The notes: generated by a model from the letters alone, not told the origin. 64,000 bases of DNA from Armatimonadota bacterium (GCA_027451905.1 DAIDHV010000005.1:119710-183709); one strand, 5' to 3'. Shown: positions 8,510 through 18,618, counted from the stretch's first letter. A program made the numbers and translations.

Positions 8510-9011
8510 ACCCCTTAGCGGCGTGACCGCCACAATTATCACCGTCAGCGATACTCGGAATGTAGCCAACGATGAATCCGGCAAGGCAGTGGAAGCGATT
8601 CTGCTGGCCAACGGAGCCGATAAAATCTTTCGGCAAGTTGTGGTGGATGATCAGGCTCTGATTGAAGCGGCATTAAGAACCCATAGCCAAGACAATCGAC
8701 TCATTCTAACAACCGGAGGCACCGGTTTTGCTCCCCGAGACGTCACGCCAGAAGCAACCGCTGCCATTGTTGAGAAGAGGGCAGACGGCTTGTGCGAGCT
8801 GATGAGGTCGGCGCTAGCCGCCAAGACAATCGGGGTGTATCTCAGCCGCGCTATTGCTGGCATCAAGGGCAGTTGCCTCATCATCAACTTGCCGGGATCT
8901 CCTCAGGGTGCGGCAGAAAGCTTAGAAGCCATCATGCCCCTTTTGCCCTCTGCCATTGCGTTGGCGGCAGGTGATGGCTGTTCGATGGAGCGTCACACCT
9001 CCTCGTGCTGA
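8493..9011 (+). CDS. MogA/MoaB family molybdopterin adenylyltransferase
   Basis: The protein contains the molybdopterin-binding fold motifs TVSDTR, LTTGGTGFAPRD and NLPGSP. Family members adenylylate molybdopterin before metal insertion (MogA) or are MoaB paralogues. Start choice: TTG at 8493 overlaps moaC by 17 bp and has GGAGG upstream; GTG at 8523, right before ATIITVSD, would leave a 13-bp gap. The C-terminus overlaps the TatD start. Together with moaC it forms a molybdenum-cofactor pair inside a larger housekeeping run. Confidence 0.9.
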   Translation: MTARSRPLSGVTATIITVSDTRNVANDESGKAVEAILLANGADKIFRQVVVDDQALIEAALRTHSQDNRLILTTGGTGFAPRDVTPEATAAIVEKRADGLCELMRSALAAKTIGVYLSRAIAGIKGSCLIINLPGSPQGAAESLEAIMPLLPSAIALAAGDGCSMERHTSSC

Positions 9012-9781
9012 TTGATACTCATTGCCATTTCAATCTTAAGGAGTATTTTCCGGATTGGCAAAGTGAAGTTGATTTTGCCGTTCAAGCCGGTGTTGCTTCC
9101 ATGATCGTGGTTGGGATAGATGAAGAAACTTCGAGGACGGCAGTTGAGATGGCAAACCAGCGTCCCGAGATTTACGCGGTCATCGGCGTCCATCCCAATC
9201 AAAGCCACGGATGCAGGGCGTCTTCTTTTGATTGGATTGCGCCACTTGTCAAAAGCGAGCCCAAGGTGGTCGCGATCGGCGAAATCGGCCTAGACTTGCA
9301 TTGGGATGATGCCCCCTTAACCGATCAGCTGTTGTCTTTTGAGGTTCAGTTGGAAATTGCCAAGAATCTCCAGAAGCCGGTTGTGCTCCACGTGCGGGAT
9401 GCCTATCCGGAAGCGGTTCAGTTTCTGAGGCCCAAACATGAGGGGGTCTTGTTAGATTTTCATTGCTTTGCTGGTTCGAAAGAGGTTGCCCACGAGGTTC
9501 AGGAGTGGGGCAGCTGCTTTGGATTTGATGGCCCTGTGACCTATAAGAAAGCAGAAGAAACAAGGGCGATCTTGGCAAGCCTCAAACAAGACCGGATACT
9601 CATCGAAACCGACAGTCCATTTTTGGCGCCGGTGCCTTTCCGAGGAAAACTCAATCGTCCTCAATACCTGCCCTACGTCAACCAAGGGGTTGCCTCCGCA
9701 ATGGGAGTTTCGGCGGAAGTCTGCTCCAAAATCACCACCGACAATGCCATTCGTTTTTTTGGTGTGCAGGTGACATCATAG
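9005..9781 (+). CDS. tatD: TatD family metal-dependent deoxyribonuclease
   Basis: A 258-residue TIM-barrel hydrolase with the TatD motifs: DTHCHF near the N-terminus, GEIGLDLHW, HVRDAY, DFHCFAG and ETDSPFLAP. These provide the two-metal site of TatD nucleases, which act in 3'-5' exonucleolytic trimming and DNA quality control. The GTG start overlaps the preceding TGA by seven bases. It is the last tightly linked gene of the run that begins at yebC. Confidence 0.92.
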   Translation: MLIDTHCHFNLKEYFPDWQSEVDFAVQAGVASMIVVGIDEETSRTAVEMANQRPEIYAVIGVHPNQSHGCRASSFDWIAPLVKSEPKVVAIGEIGLDLHWDDAPLTDQLLSFEVQLEIAKNLQKPVVLHVRDAYPEAVQFLRPKHEGVLLDFHCFAGSKEVAHEVQEWGSCFGFDGPVTYKKAEETRAILASLKQDRILIETDSPFLAPVPFRGKLNRPQYLPYVNQGVASAMGVSAEVCSKITTDNAIRFFGVQVTS

Positions 9782-9810
9782 GAAAATGGAGCAAGCGGGA
9801 TAATAATAAG

Positions 9811-10941
9811 ATGAGATTTGCAACCCAAGCAATTCACGTTGGGCAACAGCCAGATTCTGAATATGGGTCGGTCGCGATGCCAATTTTCCAAACTTCAACT
9901 TATGTTTGGAAAGGTTTGGAGGCAAATCCTGAGTATCAGTATGCGCGGAGCGGGCATCCCAACTCCACCGCCCTTGCCTCTGCCATTGCCAGCCTTGAAC
10001 ATGCCAAGTTCGGCATCGTTTGCGCCAGCGGAATGGCTGCCATTGCCGGGGCTTTATCAACCCTCCAATCGGGAGATCACTTGCTTGTGGCAGAAGATAT
10101 CTATGGAGGCACATTTTCTTACGCCTATAGAGAACTGACAAGGCAAGGTATCGGAGTTAGTAACTTCGATAGTCGCAACCTGCAAAACCTGAATCCTCCT
10201 TCAAACTGTAAGATGACGATTTTTGAATCTCCCAGCAATCCAACGTTGAAAGTCTGCGATATTGCCAAAGTGGCAGAGGAATTCAAAAAGCGGAATATTA
10301 TAACCGTCTTTGATAACACTTTTGCGTCACCTATGCTTCAAAACCCCCTGGATTTGGGAGTAGATTGCGTAGTTCATAGCTCAACAAAGTACATTGGTGG
10401 ACATTCTGACCTTTTAGGAGGAGCCATTCTTACCAATCATTCCTCCTTATCAGAAAGAGCACATCAGTTTATTAGTAGTGTTGGCGCCCAAGCTCCTCCG
10501 TTTGAAAGTTGGCTTGCTCTGAGGGGCCTTAAGACTCTTGCTTTGCGCATGTCTCAGCATTGTGCAAACGCTATAACCATTGCCCAGTATTTGCATCAGC
10601 ACCCCAAAGTAGAGCTCGTGAACTATCCGGGCTTGCCAAGCCATCCTGACCATGAACTTGCAAAGAGTCAGATGAAATGGTTTGGAGGCATGCTGAGCTT
10701 TGCAGTCAAGGGCACCGCCGAAGAGGCTTTAAATGTTGCAAACAGGCTTAGGGTTTTTACCCTTGCTCCTTCTTTGGGCGGCGTTGAATCTCTGGTTGGC
10801 TATCCAACCCAGATGTCCCATAAATTAATGAGCCAAGAAGAACGGTTAAAGAAAGGAGTGACCGACAATTTACTGCGAATGAGCGTAGGAATCGAAGATA
10901 TTGAGGATTTATTGGAGGACCTTGATCAGGCGCTTAGCTAA
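9811..10941 (+). CDS. Cystathionine gamma-synthase/lyase family PLP enzyme
   Basis: At 376 residues this is a standard transsulfuration enzyme. The PLP lysine lies in SSTKYIGGHSD, and YARSGHPNS, SGMAAI and ESPSNPTL are family blocks; GGVESL near the C-terminus is also conserved. Members make or split cystathionine or make homocysteine from acylated homoserine, and the residues I can see do not separate these. It would feed or drain the homocysteine used by the methyltransferase at 633. The start is the ATG at 9811, preceded by an A/T-rich stretch. Confidence 0.9.
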   Translation: MRFATQAIHVGQQPDSEYGSVAMPIFQTSTYVWKGLEANPEYQYARSGHPNSTALASAIASLEHAKFGIVCASGMAAIAGALSTLQSGDHLLVAEDIYGGTFSYAYRELTRQGIGVSNFDSRNLQNLNPPSNCKMTIFESPSNPTLKVCDIAKVAEEFKKRNIITVFDNTFASPMLQNPLDLGVDCVVHSSTKYIGGHSDLLGGAILTNHSSLSERAHQFISSVGAQAPPFESWLALRGLKTLALRMSQHCANAITIAQYLHQHPKVELVNYPGLPSHPDHELAKSQMKWFGGMLSFAVKGTAEEALNVANRLRVFTLAPSLGGVESLVGYPTQMSHKLMSQEERLKKGVTDNLLRMSVGIEDIEDLLEDLDQALS

Positions 10942-11024
10942 GGTGAGATCAATTTGGCTTAGAATTGAGTCAGTTTTTGCAAGTTTGGAGCGCGAGCGGT
11001 CATTTTGATCGTTTAATCTAGTTG

Positions 11025-12350
11025 ATGATTGGAGCATTGCTATTTACGGTGGCCAGCTTGCAGGTCAAGAACACATCTGGCCCTGTGTCCCAATCTCAGG
11101 CTCCAATCGCGGGATCTGCTCAAACCACCGGTCTAACTCCAGACAAAGCGGCCGCATTAGAAGCTGCCATTGAGTTGCCAAGTGATGGCTTGACTCCAGC
11201 CGAAATGAAAGAAGAGCACTGGAGCGATTCAGTTTCAAACCGAGATCCCAACAGTCCCTTGTACATTACCCCTGCCCATTGGAAGGAAATCTTGTCGGAC
11301 ATCAAACTTGGCGATGAATATGCCAAGGAAGTCATGAAAGAGTACAAGCCAAGCACCAACAAGGCGGATCAAGAAAAGGTGCAGAAAATGGGAATGTATT
11401 TAGCCGGAATTGCCAATACCACCCATAGGATTGCCCTTTGGGGAGACAAAAGATTCAGTAAATTCCCCTATACCTTTACAGTGCTGAAGGGATCGGACGT
11501 GAATGCCTTCTCTATTTTTGGGGGCCATGTTTACGTTTTTGAAGGACTTTTGAAATACGCCGAGACCAACGATGAAATTGCAGGCACGCTGGCTCATGAA
11601 ATCAGCCATATTGCGTTTAGGCACCTTGCAACCTTGGACCAAGAGCAAAATCGGCTGAATGTCTTAACCCTCCCCCTTATCCTCATCGGTATTTTAACCG
11701 GAGCCGGTGGTGGCGGAGCCTTTATGACCGGTAGCCTTCTTAACCAAGCCTTTGGCAGCGGTTGGAGCCAAAAAGCGGAAACTGCTGCTGATTTTGGTGG
11801 ACTTCAAATTCTGGAGCACAGCAAATATCCACCGGACGGAATCCTGACCCTCATGGAGCATCTGGGACGTGACGAGCGACTGGGGCCGACCCTGAAGCTG
11901 GGCATTTTCCGAACCCACCCACCCAGCCCTCAACGAGCGCAGGCCCTCATCAGTGAAATGAAGGCGGCCGGAATACCCGTGCGGCGTAGCATCTCGTCAA
12001 CAACGTTTCGGACGGTTGTCAAGCCAGGGGAAACAAGTTCCGTGGATGTTAGCTTCCAAGGCAACGTTCTGTTTGAGTTTCGGGGAGACAACGCCGTCAA
12101 TAGGGCAGAAACAGCGAGTAAATTCATTGATGACTTTTTAGATACGATGCCGGACCTAACCGCGGTGACCGCAGGATCCGATCACATCATTGACGGAGCC
12201 GGTCAACCCCTGTTCCAAGTAACCCAAGCCGATCTGCAGTCTGGTCAAACTCTGGATTCAGCCTCTCAGTTGGCAATAAAAGCTCTTCAGAACGCCATAT
12301 ATCGTTATCGGTACCTTGTGTACTTAAGCGATGGGCCAGGGCCTAACTAG
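11025..12350 (+). CDS. Exported M48 family zinc metalloprotease (BepA/LoiP-like)
   Basis: After an N-terminal signal-like hydrophobic segment (MIGALLFTVASLQV), the M48 catalytic core appears: HVYVFEGLL, then AHEISHIAF (HExxH near residue 190) and the third ligand in AETAADFGGLQIL. Such enzymes degrade or refold damaged outer-membrane proteins. The C-terminal third has no recognised domain. The ATG at 11025 is preferred to the TTG one codon upstream. The stop codon TAG is contributed by the CTAG end of the 169-bp repeat that begins at 12347, so the true ancestral C-terminus may have been longer or different. Confidence 0.88.
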   Translation: MIGALLFTVASLQVKNTSGPVSQSQAPIAGSAQTTGLTPDKAAALEAAIELPSDGLTPAEMKEEHWSDSVSNRDPNSPLYITPAHWKEILSDIKLGDEYAKEVMKEYKPSTNKADQEKVQKMGMYLAGIANTTHRIALWGDKRFSKFPYTFTVLKGSDVNAFSIFGGHVYVFEGLLKYAETNDEIAGTLAHEISHIAFRHLATLDQEQNRLNVLTLPLILIGILTGAGGGGAFMTGSLLNQAFGSGWSQKAETAADFGGLQILEHSKYPPDGILTLMEHLGRDERLGPTLKLGIFRTHPPSPQRAQALISEMKAAGIPVRRSISSTTFRTVVKPGETSSVDVSFQGNVLFEFRGDNAVNRAETASKFIDDFLDTMPDLTAVTAGSDHIIDGAGQPLFQVTQADLQSGQTLDSASQLAIKALQNAIYRYRYLVYLSDGPGPN

Positions 12351-12515
12351 GTGGGTGTTGAGGAACTCAAAACCCACCTAGCCCGGCAGGAGCCGGGGCG
12401 CGATGTGCAGGTGCTTTGAACCTGGTCATCGTCGGTAACCGTCTGATTTCCGCGCAAATCAGACGGTTACCTTGAAGAATTGCTATGGATTGGCCATGGT
12501 CCAACACCCTCCTAG
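12347..12515 (+). repeat. 169-bp CTAG-bounded hairpin repeat, copy A
   Basis: The element begins CTAGGTGGGTGTTG and ends CAACACCCTCCTAG, which are inverted copies of each other at 13 of 14 positions. It contains an imperfect hairpin at its left end and a strong internal hairpin (GTAACCGTCTGATTT / AAATCAGACGGTTAC). An inverted second copy of exactly the same length is at 61312-61480; a hand alignment shows 25 mismatches and no gaps. It has no coding capacity. It lies between two convergent genes and its first bases form the stop codon of the M48 protease gene. It resembles a miniature inverted-repeat element or a REP-type palindromic unit. Confidence 0.85.
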
Positions 12516-12528
12516 GTTTATTTGGTAG

Positions 12529-15500
12529 CTAAATTAGGCTGGAAAGTGCCTGTACGGCAGATTCTTTAGCAGCTGCCTCCAACTTCCTTAGGTCTTCACC
12601 ATTGACAACCTTAACGTATGGGATTTCTTCACTAGAGGCGCCTGCCATCACAAAAATAAACTGAACCGATTCGACTTTTTTGCCAGACTCCGCAAGCATG
12701 GCTGCGTAAGCACCGGCTTGCAAGCGGTAATGCTGAAACCTTGTCTCGATGTCTTCTGCAGATTGAACCTTGTCGGTTTTGTAGTCCACGACCGTGCAGC
12801 CGTCGGGACCTTCAATAAGGAGGTCAATGTATCCTTCTAGCAGGCCTTCTCCAAATTTTGCAGAAAGGAATGTTTCTCGGATAACCCGTCCTTTGCTGCA
12901 AAGGGGCTTAATAATTCTCAATGCGGCGGCTTCGGCTTGCCTTAAATCCGCCAGTCGGTGGTCTAGGCCCTCCTTGGCAAGCCTTGAGCTGAGTTCGTGA
13001 TCGGTTGCAGGGGTTAGTAAAGAGTGGGTTTGCATCAGGCTATGAAAGGCTCTGCCAAAGCGGATCCCTTCGTCTCCAGAGGGTCTCAGATCAAACGGGG
13101 TACTTGCGCTTTCGTCTTTCCAATCTTCACTCAAGGCCTCTAGTTCGGCAGATAGGGCAACCAATTTGGATGGAGAAATGGTGCAAATTCCTTTGGTCTT
13201 TGCCAATTTCTGCCAGTCCACTTCCCAACTTAGAGGATCGGCGGTAATCAAACTTGTCTCGCCTTGATAGCCAAAAGGCGGGGTATAGCACTGAAACTCT
13301 TTGTGGTCTTCTTGCAGTTGCCCCGCGACAGATCCTTTGGCCCTCGAATTGGCATTAAGGCTGATGATTAACACCTCTTTTGCCCTTGTCGCGGCTACGT
13401 ATCCAAGCCGCCAGCGTTCTTTTGATTCTTTCAGCTCGGCATTTTCCTGTGCCTCAGCGGACGAAGCAGAGTGGAGATTCTTATTGAGGCTCCAGGCAAG
13501 TTGATTCCTGGGTGTTGTGTGCAGCTTGGGGTAATCCTTGTTGGAGTGGAGATGGCTTAGGCAGCTGCAAATAACAATTGGAAACTCAAGCCCTTTTGCG
13601 GCTTGTACCGTGTAAATGGAGACCGCGTCATTGTCTTGCTCCAAGGTTGTGGTGATTTTATGCATTGCATTTGCTTCGGCTAAGTTTTCAAGATATGTGG
13701 CAAAATCGGCAACAGAGCCTCCTAGCGAATCATCAAACTCGGCTGCCAGCAGTTTGAACCGCTTCCAACGGCTGACTTTGTCTCGGTACTCCGGCAATTG
13801 GATGCCGCTACTGTAGATTTCAAATTGCTCAATAATTTCCTCAACGATTTCGGTCATAGATCGGCCATGGCACCGCTCAGCAAATCGGCTGAGTATTTTG
13901 AGGAAGTCAAGGTCCTCCAAATCATCGCCTGCATCCGAGATTTGCAAATCTTTGAGCCTGCCACCAAGAAGCGGGGAAAGAATGGAACCGACAAAGGCAG
14001 GTGAATCCAAGGGGTTAGCAAGATAACGGATCAGCGAGCGCAGCGACGCAGCGTCTTCGGTTTCTAGGATTTCCGAATCGACCATTAAGCGGATAGGAAT
14101 TTCATGGCGGCTCAGCTTATCCAAGAGGGAGGGCAGGACCGATCGAGAAGAAATGAGAATGGCAGCATCTTGAAACTGAAACTGCTTTTCCGACCCACAA
14201 AGGTCCAAGATGGAATTGGCAATATCGTTAAATTCTTCCTCTCGGATTTGACTTGCCGAACCTTCTTTGCGGATCGGCAGGATTCTCACGGTGGGTGACG
14301 CTTCTTTGCCAGAATCTAGCGCACACGGCTGAAGAGAAGTGTAGCCTTCAATTCTGGACTGAAATGAGAAGTTAACCCATTCCAAAACCGCGGCCCGAGA
14401 CCGAAAATTGGAGTTTAGCTCTAAAACTTGGTACTTCTTGCTCAGAGAATTTAATGAGGAATGCTGGAAGAGACTCTTCATTTCTAGGTAAGAATCAATG
14501 TCTGCCCCTCGAAACCCATAGATCGATTGCTTAGGGTCGCCAACAAAAAAGCTCACCATGCTGGGATTGCTCTCCATCAGATTTTGAAAAATCTGGGCCT
14601 GGTGAGGATCGGTATCTTGAAATTCGTCCACAAACAAGGCATGGATGTCTTGGCTCATTTCTTTGGCGGTAACTACATCAGAGGCTAGTTTCTTGACGCA
14701 TAAGATTTGGGAGTCAAAAGGAAGCTGACCGTTCAAGACCATGGTTTGGGCCGACAATTTTGCGGCGTCTACAAACTCTTGCAGCAACGGTTCTAGATTA
14801 GCCCGCAAGAAGCTGTTGGCTGCTTCAGAAAATTCAACATACAGTTGAAAGGCGGCTTGGTACGATTCTAACTTGGCGCCGGTAGCATTCCCTGGTTTGT
14901 TGGGGATGTCTTCTTGAATCCGAATCGCCTCAACAATTTGGGTTTCAATGTCTTTGGACCTTAAGGCTTGTAACTTCTGAACAAATTTTCGCAATTTGCT
15001 CCTAGGATCCAATCGTTGCTCATCAAAATCTTGAATCGCATTTAAGGCGGCGATCAGATTCCTTTTGGCTTGTTGAGGGTCTTCGTGGCTAGATTCCAAG
15101 GTTAGGCCATCATATAAGAAGAAAAAGGAAAGATTAAAGATGGCTTTGGCAAAGTTAATTGCGTCCTTTTCGTCTTGCTCCAATTCAAAATAGGTTTGCC
15201 AGCGAGCTTTTGAGGTTTCGGTGGGGTTTTTACGCAACTGGACGATAAACTTTTGCTGCTCAACTTCAAACCCCAGTGCGTCAAGTGGTTGAACAGAGTA
15301 GGCAGGAAGGTTTAGCTTCCACCCATAGTTTCGAAGCAGATCAAGGCAAAACGAGTGAATGGTCCCGATTCGGGCTTGGTCTAAATTGGCTAATGCCCAT
15401 TTTGCTGCCTCTTGCCTTGAAGGATGGGCGTCATTAATAATTTCATTCAGCTTGTCCCTTAGTCTTGATCGAAGTTCCCCAGCCGCTTTTTCTGTAAAGG

Positions 15501-18500
15501 TGATCGCGACCAAGTTTTGGGGATGAACCGAGTTCTCTGGGTTTAATAACGCTTCGCAAATTCGGTCCACCAAGAGAGTGGTTTTGCCACTTCCAGCCCC
15601 CGCCTCGATAAAGGTGTGATGGTCTGTGTTATTAACCGCAGATTCTCGGGCTTCGGAATCTAGCATAGCGGTTGACTGAACGGCAGATTCCCACGGATTT
15701 CGACTCAATGAAGGTTGCCAGTTCGAAGCCTCACCCGCGTCTTGTTTCCTTGGCTCAGCTTCCGTATCTTGATCAAAACCTTCGTCTGAAGGGCTTGGCT
15801 CAACTTCTGGCCGAATTTGTAACTGAAACAGAGGGGCAAGCCGAATCCATCTTGGATCGGCTTGAACAGACTCCCAGATTTCGTGCCGAGACTCAGGGCA
15901 AGCAATGCGGAAAGCACAGTAGCTGCAGTAGCCTCGATCCTCACTGGGACGAGGCACTGCCATTCCCGATTCTATGGTCTCAACAACTAGCCGAAGCCTT
16001 AACTGGAGTTGCTCAAAAGACAAGGTTTCCTCGGGAGCAACTGCTGCCTCGCCTCTTAATGGCTGGACGTAACTGGCATCGATGCTTGCCGATTCCCAAC
16101 GCGGATCCAGTTGGCGAGCAGCCTGCGAGTAGATGGGAAGCTGAAAATCGGGTTCCTTTTCGGGCTTGGGCAGCTTCCCAGTTTTGTAATCCTTAATGGC
16201 AAGACTGCCATCTTGCCGCAAATCCAATCGATCTAGCCTGCCCTTGAGGCCAATGGACTTTTCTTGGACTAATAGTGGCATCTGAAAGGGTTCTTCTAGC
16301 AGGATTGGTAGGGCTCCTGCCTCACAAAGTAGGGCAGTTTCGGATTGAATATATTGCCATAACTGGCGCCGTAGAATACGCTTTTGACCTTCCCAAGAGG
16401 GCCCCTTGACCACCCAGTGGTTCTCTTCTACTTTTAAGAACTCGAAATTTATGATGGAATCAAAAGCATCATCCAAGGATTCTGCATTCTGAAGTTCTGG
16501 TGGCATGGCACTTAGCCATTTGTCTATTCTTGCCGACCAAGCGGGACTGATTTTCGCAAAGCCTGCTAGATCGCCTAAGCCCGTCCATCGGTTCAGATTG
16601 TTACCCAAGGCTTGTTTGGTAAACAAAATGGCCCAGTTCCGCAAGACTTCATGCACTAAGTTTCCTTTTTCTAACGGGCTTAATGACCATTGGGGGGATT
16701 TGGGCGCCAAGTAGGAGTGCTTGAGGGTGACTGCAAAAAAGAACCTAAGTGGGCACTCCAATATGGCCTTTAGGTCAGTAGGGCCAAAGACTTGGTTCTC
16801 ATGGACTTGGACGGGAGCCTGTCCTAGCCGTTCATCAAAACCAATGCCAATATAGGGGTCTTGGTACACATCAATCCATCTGCTCATCTTGTCCCTAGCA
16901 AGCGCAGCCGATTTGCTAAACGGGGTAAGGGTTTGGATTGCATGAACGCTAGAGTTGATTTGGAGGCAATCTTGAAAACCGAGGAGGGCGTTTCTTGTTT
17001 TAAGATGAGAAGCCGCCACTAACTTTGTATTCGCCGGCCTTCTTGTGTTTAATTGTTCTAAAAAGTACCGACTTGGAAAGGCTTCTCGGCTTCCATCGGG
17101 CTCCGACAGGGCAAAAAAGAGGTGGGAATTTTGAGCAGAATCAATGGTTGATGCCAGTTGCCCCTCATCAATTTTGGTTCCATTGGCCAGAGTTGGCAAT
17201 CCTAATTGTTCTCGCATCGGCTGGGTAAGAAAAGGATTTTCCAGCCGCTTTCCGGGGATAAATTGCTCTTGCCAGCCGAGGCCAAAGAGCTCCTCGAACT
17301 GGATGCCGACTGCGCTTTCGTAAGTGCCATAAAAAATGCCCTGCTGCAGCTTTTGCACCGGCCGTAACTTATTGGATCCAATCAATTTAAGGGCAAAAAG
17401 CAGGTCTTGCGAAGTCGGTGCCAGAATTGTGGATTCAAGGGAAGTCAAGAGTAGGAAGACCAAAGAAAGACCTTCATTCTTGCCAGCAAAGAACGCCGCC
17501 GCTTCATCGAGGCAGGCTCCAAACGACTTCCAACTCTTTGCCTTGGCTAGGTTTTCTGCAAGATGCTGCACCTCGTTGAGCCAGTTGCGAAGCGGGGTGT
17601 TGCTTTGATAGAGGTCAACTTGGAGAGATTCTCGAATTTGCTGCACAGAGCCGGTCAACCTAGATTTGCGGAATTGACCAAGGAGCTCGGGTCTGCATTG
17701 GGCGGAAGAAACGGCAAGAGATAACAGCTTATCAATCGTGTCATCGGCGGCGTGGTCAGAAGCTAGTCCGATCAAGTCTTGGCAAGCAAGATATCCTGGC
17801 AGGGTTGAAGCTCGGAACAGGGACTCGCCGTAATAGGGCAAGCCCGATGCCTCCAATGAACTTTTAACCAAGTTTGCGTAGGGATAGGACACAGGATAAA
17901 GCAGGGCAATTTGATTAGGAGCCACACCCAAGTTCAGGCAATCAATGGCCTTGGAAATGGCGCACTGTACCTCGGTTATGGAATCGGGAGTGATGGTAAG
18001 GCTGCTGCCTTTTAAGGCAGAACTTAAGGAAGGAGCATCTAAGGATAGATCAACTTGAGGCAGTTTGTGTTGAGACTTAATGAATGCGAGGATGTTGGTT
18101 TGGCAGCGGTTGAGAGATCGAGGAGGAACGAGGCAAAAGACCAGATCAAATTCATCCAACACAGATTTGAGTTCCGATGTGATCTCATAAGGATTGTCTT
18201 TCATGGGAAAGTCAAAGCTTTCTTCAATAAAGTGAAGAACTTCGGCAAGGACCGGCTGCTCAAGACGACGGATGTTTTCTTGGGGTGTGCGAGCTAGCAT
18301 CAACTCGGAGACGGCAAAGGATAAAAGCTCAATCGTATCGGCTTGATCCTTCAGGATGGAAAGATCAGGATTGTTGCTTTGGGCAAGAAAGCTTCTTGTT
18401 GCCATTGCGGTTTGCAGCGAGTTTGGTAAGGCGCTGGAACTGGAATCGGCAAGGTTAATCAGCCACTCAAAGGATTCGATTCTTGCGTTGGAGATTCCGC

Positions 18501-18615
18501 CTAGCCTCATTCCAACATCACGTCTTGCGGCAAGGGCAGAAAGACGGGTGGGCAACAAAAACAAAAGGCGGCGGCTTGAATTGTTAAGAATCGCTGTCTC
18601 GATGGCATCAATCAT
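12529..18615 (-). CDS. addAB: AddB-AddA fusion: single-chain helicase/double-nuclease for DNA break repair
   Basis: One uninterrupted 2028-residue frame joins two proteins that are normally separate. Residues about 1-910 are AddB-like: a degenerate helicase part, a Cys in ECPLRFF (about 619), a PD-(D/E)XK nuclease (GRLDRLDL then KDYKTGK, about 808) and CSYCAFRIAC (about 895), which with the first Cys fits the AddB 4Fe-4S site. After an acidic linker (about 920-980) comes AddA: Walker A GAGSGKTT (about 1003), VDEFQDTD (about 1328), GDPKQSIYGFRGAD, SNFRSR, QAAKGLEFP, VAATRAKE and a C-terminal nuclease (GYIDLLI then VDYKTDK, about 1941). The complex resects double-strand breaks for recombination. 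The AddB half lacks a Walker A motif at its N-terminus. Confidence 0.9.
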   Translation of the reverse strand: MIDAIETAILNNSSRRLLFLLPTRLSALAARRDVGMRLGGISNARIESFEWLINLADSSSSALPNSLQTAMATRSFLAQSNNPDLSILKDQADTIELLSFAVSELMLARTPQENIRRLEQPVLAEVLHFIEESFDFPMKDNPYEITSELKSVLDEFDLVFCLVPPRSLNRCQTNILAFIKSQHKLPQVDLSLDAPSLSSALKGSSLTITPDSITEVQCAISKAIDCLNLGVAPNQIALLYPVSYPYANLVKSSLEASGLPYYGESLFRASTLPGYLACQDLIGLASDHAADDTIDKLLSLAVSSAQCRPELLGQFRKSRLTGSVQQIRESLQVDLYQSNTPLRNWLNEVQHLAENLAKAKSWKSFGACLDEAAAFFAGKNEGLSLVFLLLTSLESTILAPTSQDLLFALKLIGSNKLRPVQKLQQGIFYGTYESAVGIQFEELFGLGWQEQFIPGKRLENPFLTQPMREQLGLPTLANGTKIDEGQLASTIDSAQNSHLFFALSEPDGSREAFPSRYFLEQLNTRRPANTKLVAASHLKTRNALLGFQDCLQINSSVHAIQTLTPFSKSAALARDKMSRWIDVYQDPYIGIGFDERLGQAPVQVHENQVFGPTDLKAILECPLRFFFAVTLKHSYLAPKSPQWSLSPLEKGNLVHEVLRNWAILFTKQALGNNLNRWTGLGDLAGFAKISPAWSARIDKWLSAMPPELQNAESLDDAFDSIINFEFLKVEENHWVVKGPSWEGQKRILRRQLWQYIQSETALLCEAGALPILLEEPFQMPLLVQEKSIGLKGRLDRLDLRQDGSLAIKDYKTGKLPKPEKEPDFQLPIYSQAARQLDPRWESASIDASYVQPLRGEAAVAPEETLSFEQLQLRLRLVVETIESGMAVPRPSEDRGYCSYCAFRIACPESRHEIWESVQADPRWIRLAPLFQLQIRPEVEPSPSDEGFDQDTEAEPRKQDAGEASNWQPSLSRNPWESAVQSTAMLDSEARESAVNNTDHHTFIEAGAGSGKTTLLVDRICEALLNPENSVHPQNLVAITFTEKAAGELRSRLRDKLNEIINDAHPSRQEAAKWALANLDQARIGTIHSFCLDLLRNYGWKLNLPAYSVQPLDALGFEVEQQKFIVQLRKNPTETSKARWQTYFELEQDEKDAINFAKAIFNLSFFFLYDGLTLESSHEDPQQAKRNLIAALNAIQDFDEQRLDPRSKLRKFVQKLQALRSKDIETQIVEAIRIQEDIPNKPGNATGAKLESYQAAFQLYVEFSEAANSFLRANLEPLLQEFVDAAKLSAQTMVLNGQLPFDSQILCVKKLASDVVTAKEMSQDIHALFVDEFQDTDPHQAQIFQNLMESNPSMVSFFVGDPKQSIYGFRGADIDSYLEMKSLFQHSSLNSLSKKYQVLELNSNFRSRAAVLEWVNFSFQSRIEGYTSLQPCALDSGKEASPTVRILPIRKEGSASQIREEEFNDIANSILDLCGSEKQFQFQDAAILISSRSVLPSLLDKLSRHEIPIRLMVDSEILETEDAASLRSLIRYLANPLDSPAFVGSILSPLLGGRLKDLQISDAGDDLEDLDFLKILSRFAERCHGRSMTEIVEEIIEQFEIYSSGIQLPEYRDKVSRWKRFKLLAAEFDDSLGGSVADFATYLENLAEANAMHKITTTLEQDNDAVSIYTVQAAKGLEFPIVICSCLSHLHSNKDYPKLHTTPRNQLAWSLNKNLHSASSAEAQENAELKESKERWRLGYVAATRAKEVLIISLNANSRAKGSVAGQLQEDHKEFQCYTPPFGYQGETSLITADPLSWEVDWQKLAKTKGICTISPSKLVALSAELEALSEDWKDESASTPFDLRPSGDEGIRFGRAFHSLMQTHSLLTPATDHELSSRLAKEGLDHRLADLRQAEAAALRIIKPLCSKGRVIRETFLSAKFGEGLLEGYIDLLIEGPDGCTVVDYKTDKVQSAEDIETRFQHYRLQAGAYAAMLAESGKKVESVQFIFVMAGASSEEIPYVKVVNGEDLRKLEAAAKESAVQALSSLI

Positions 18616-18618
18616 GGG

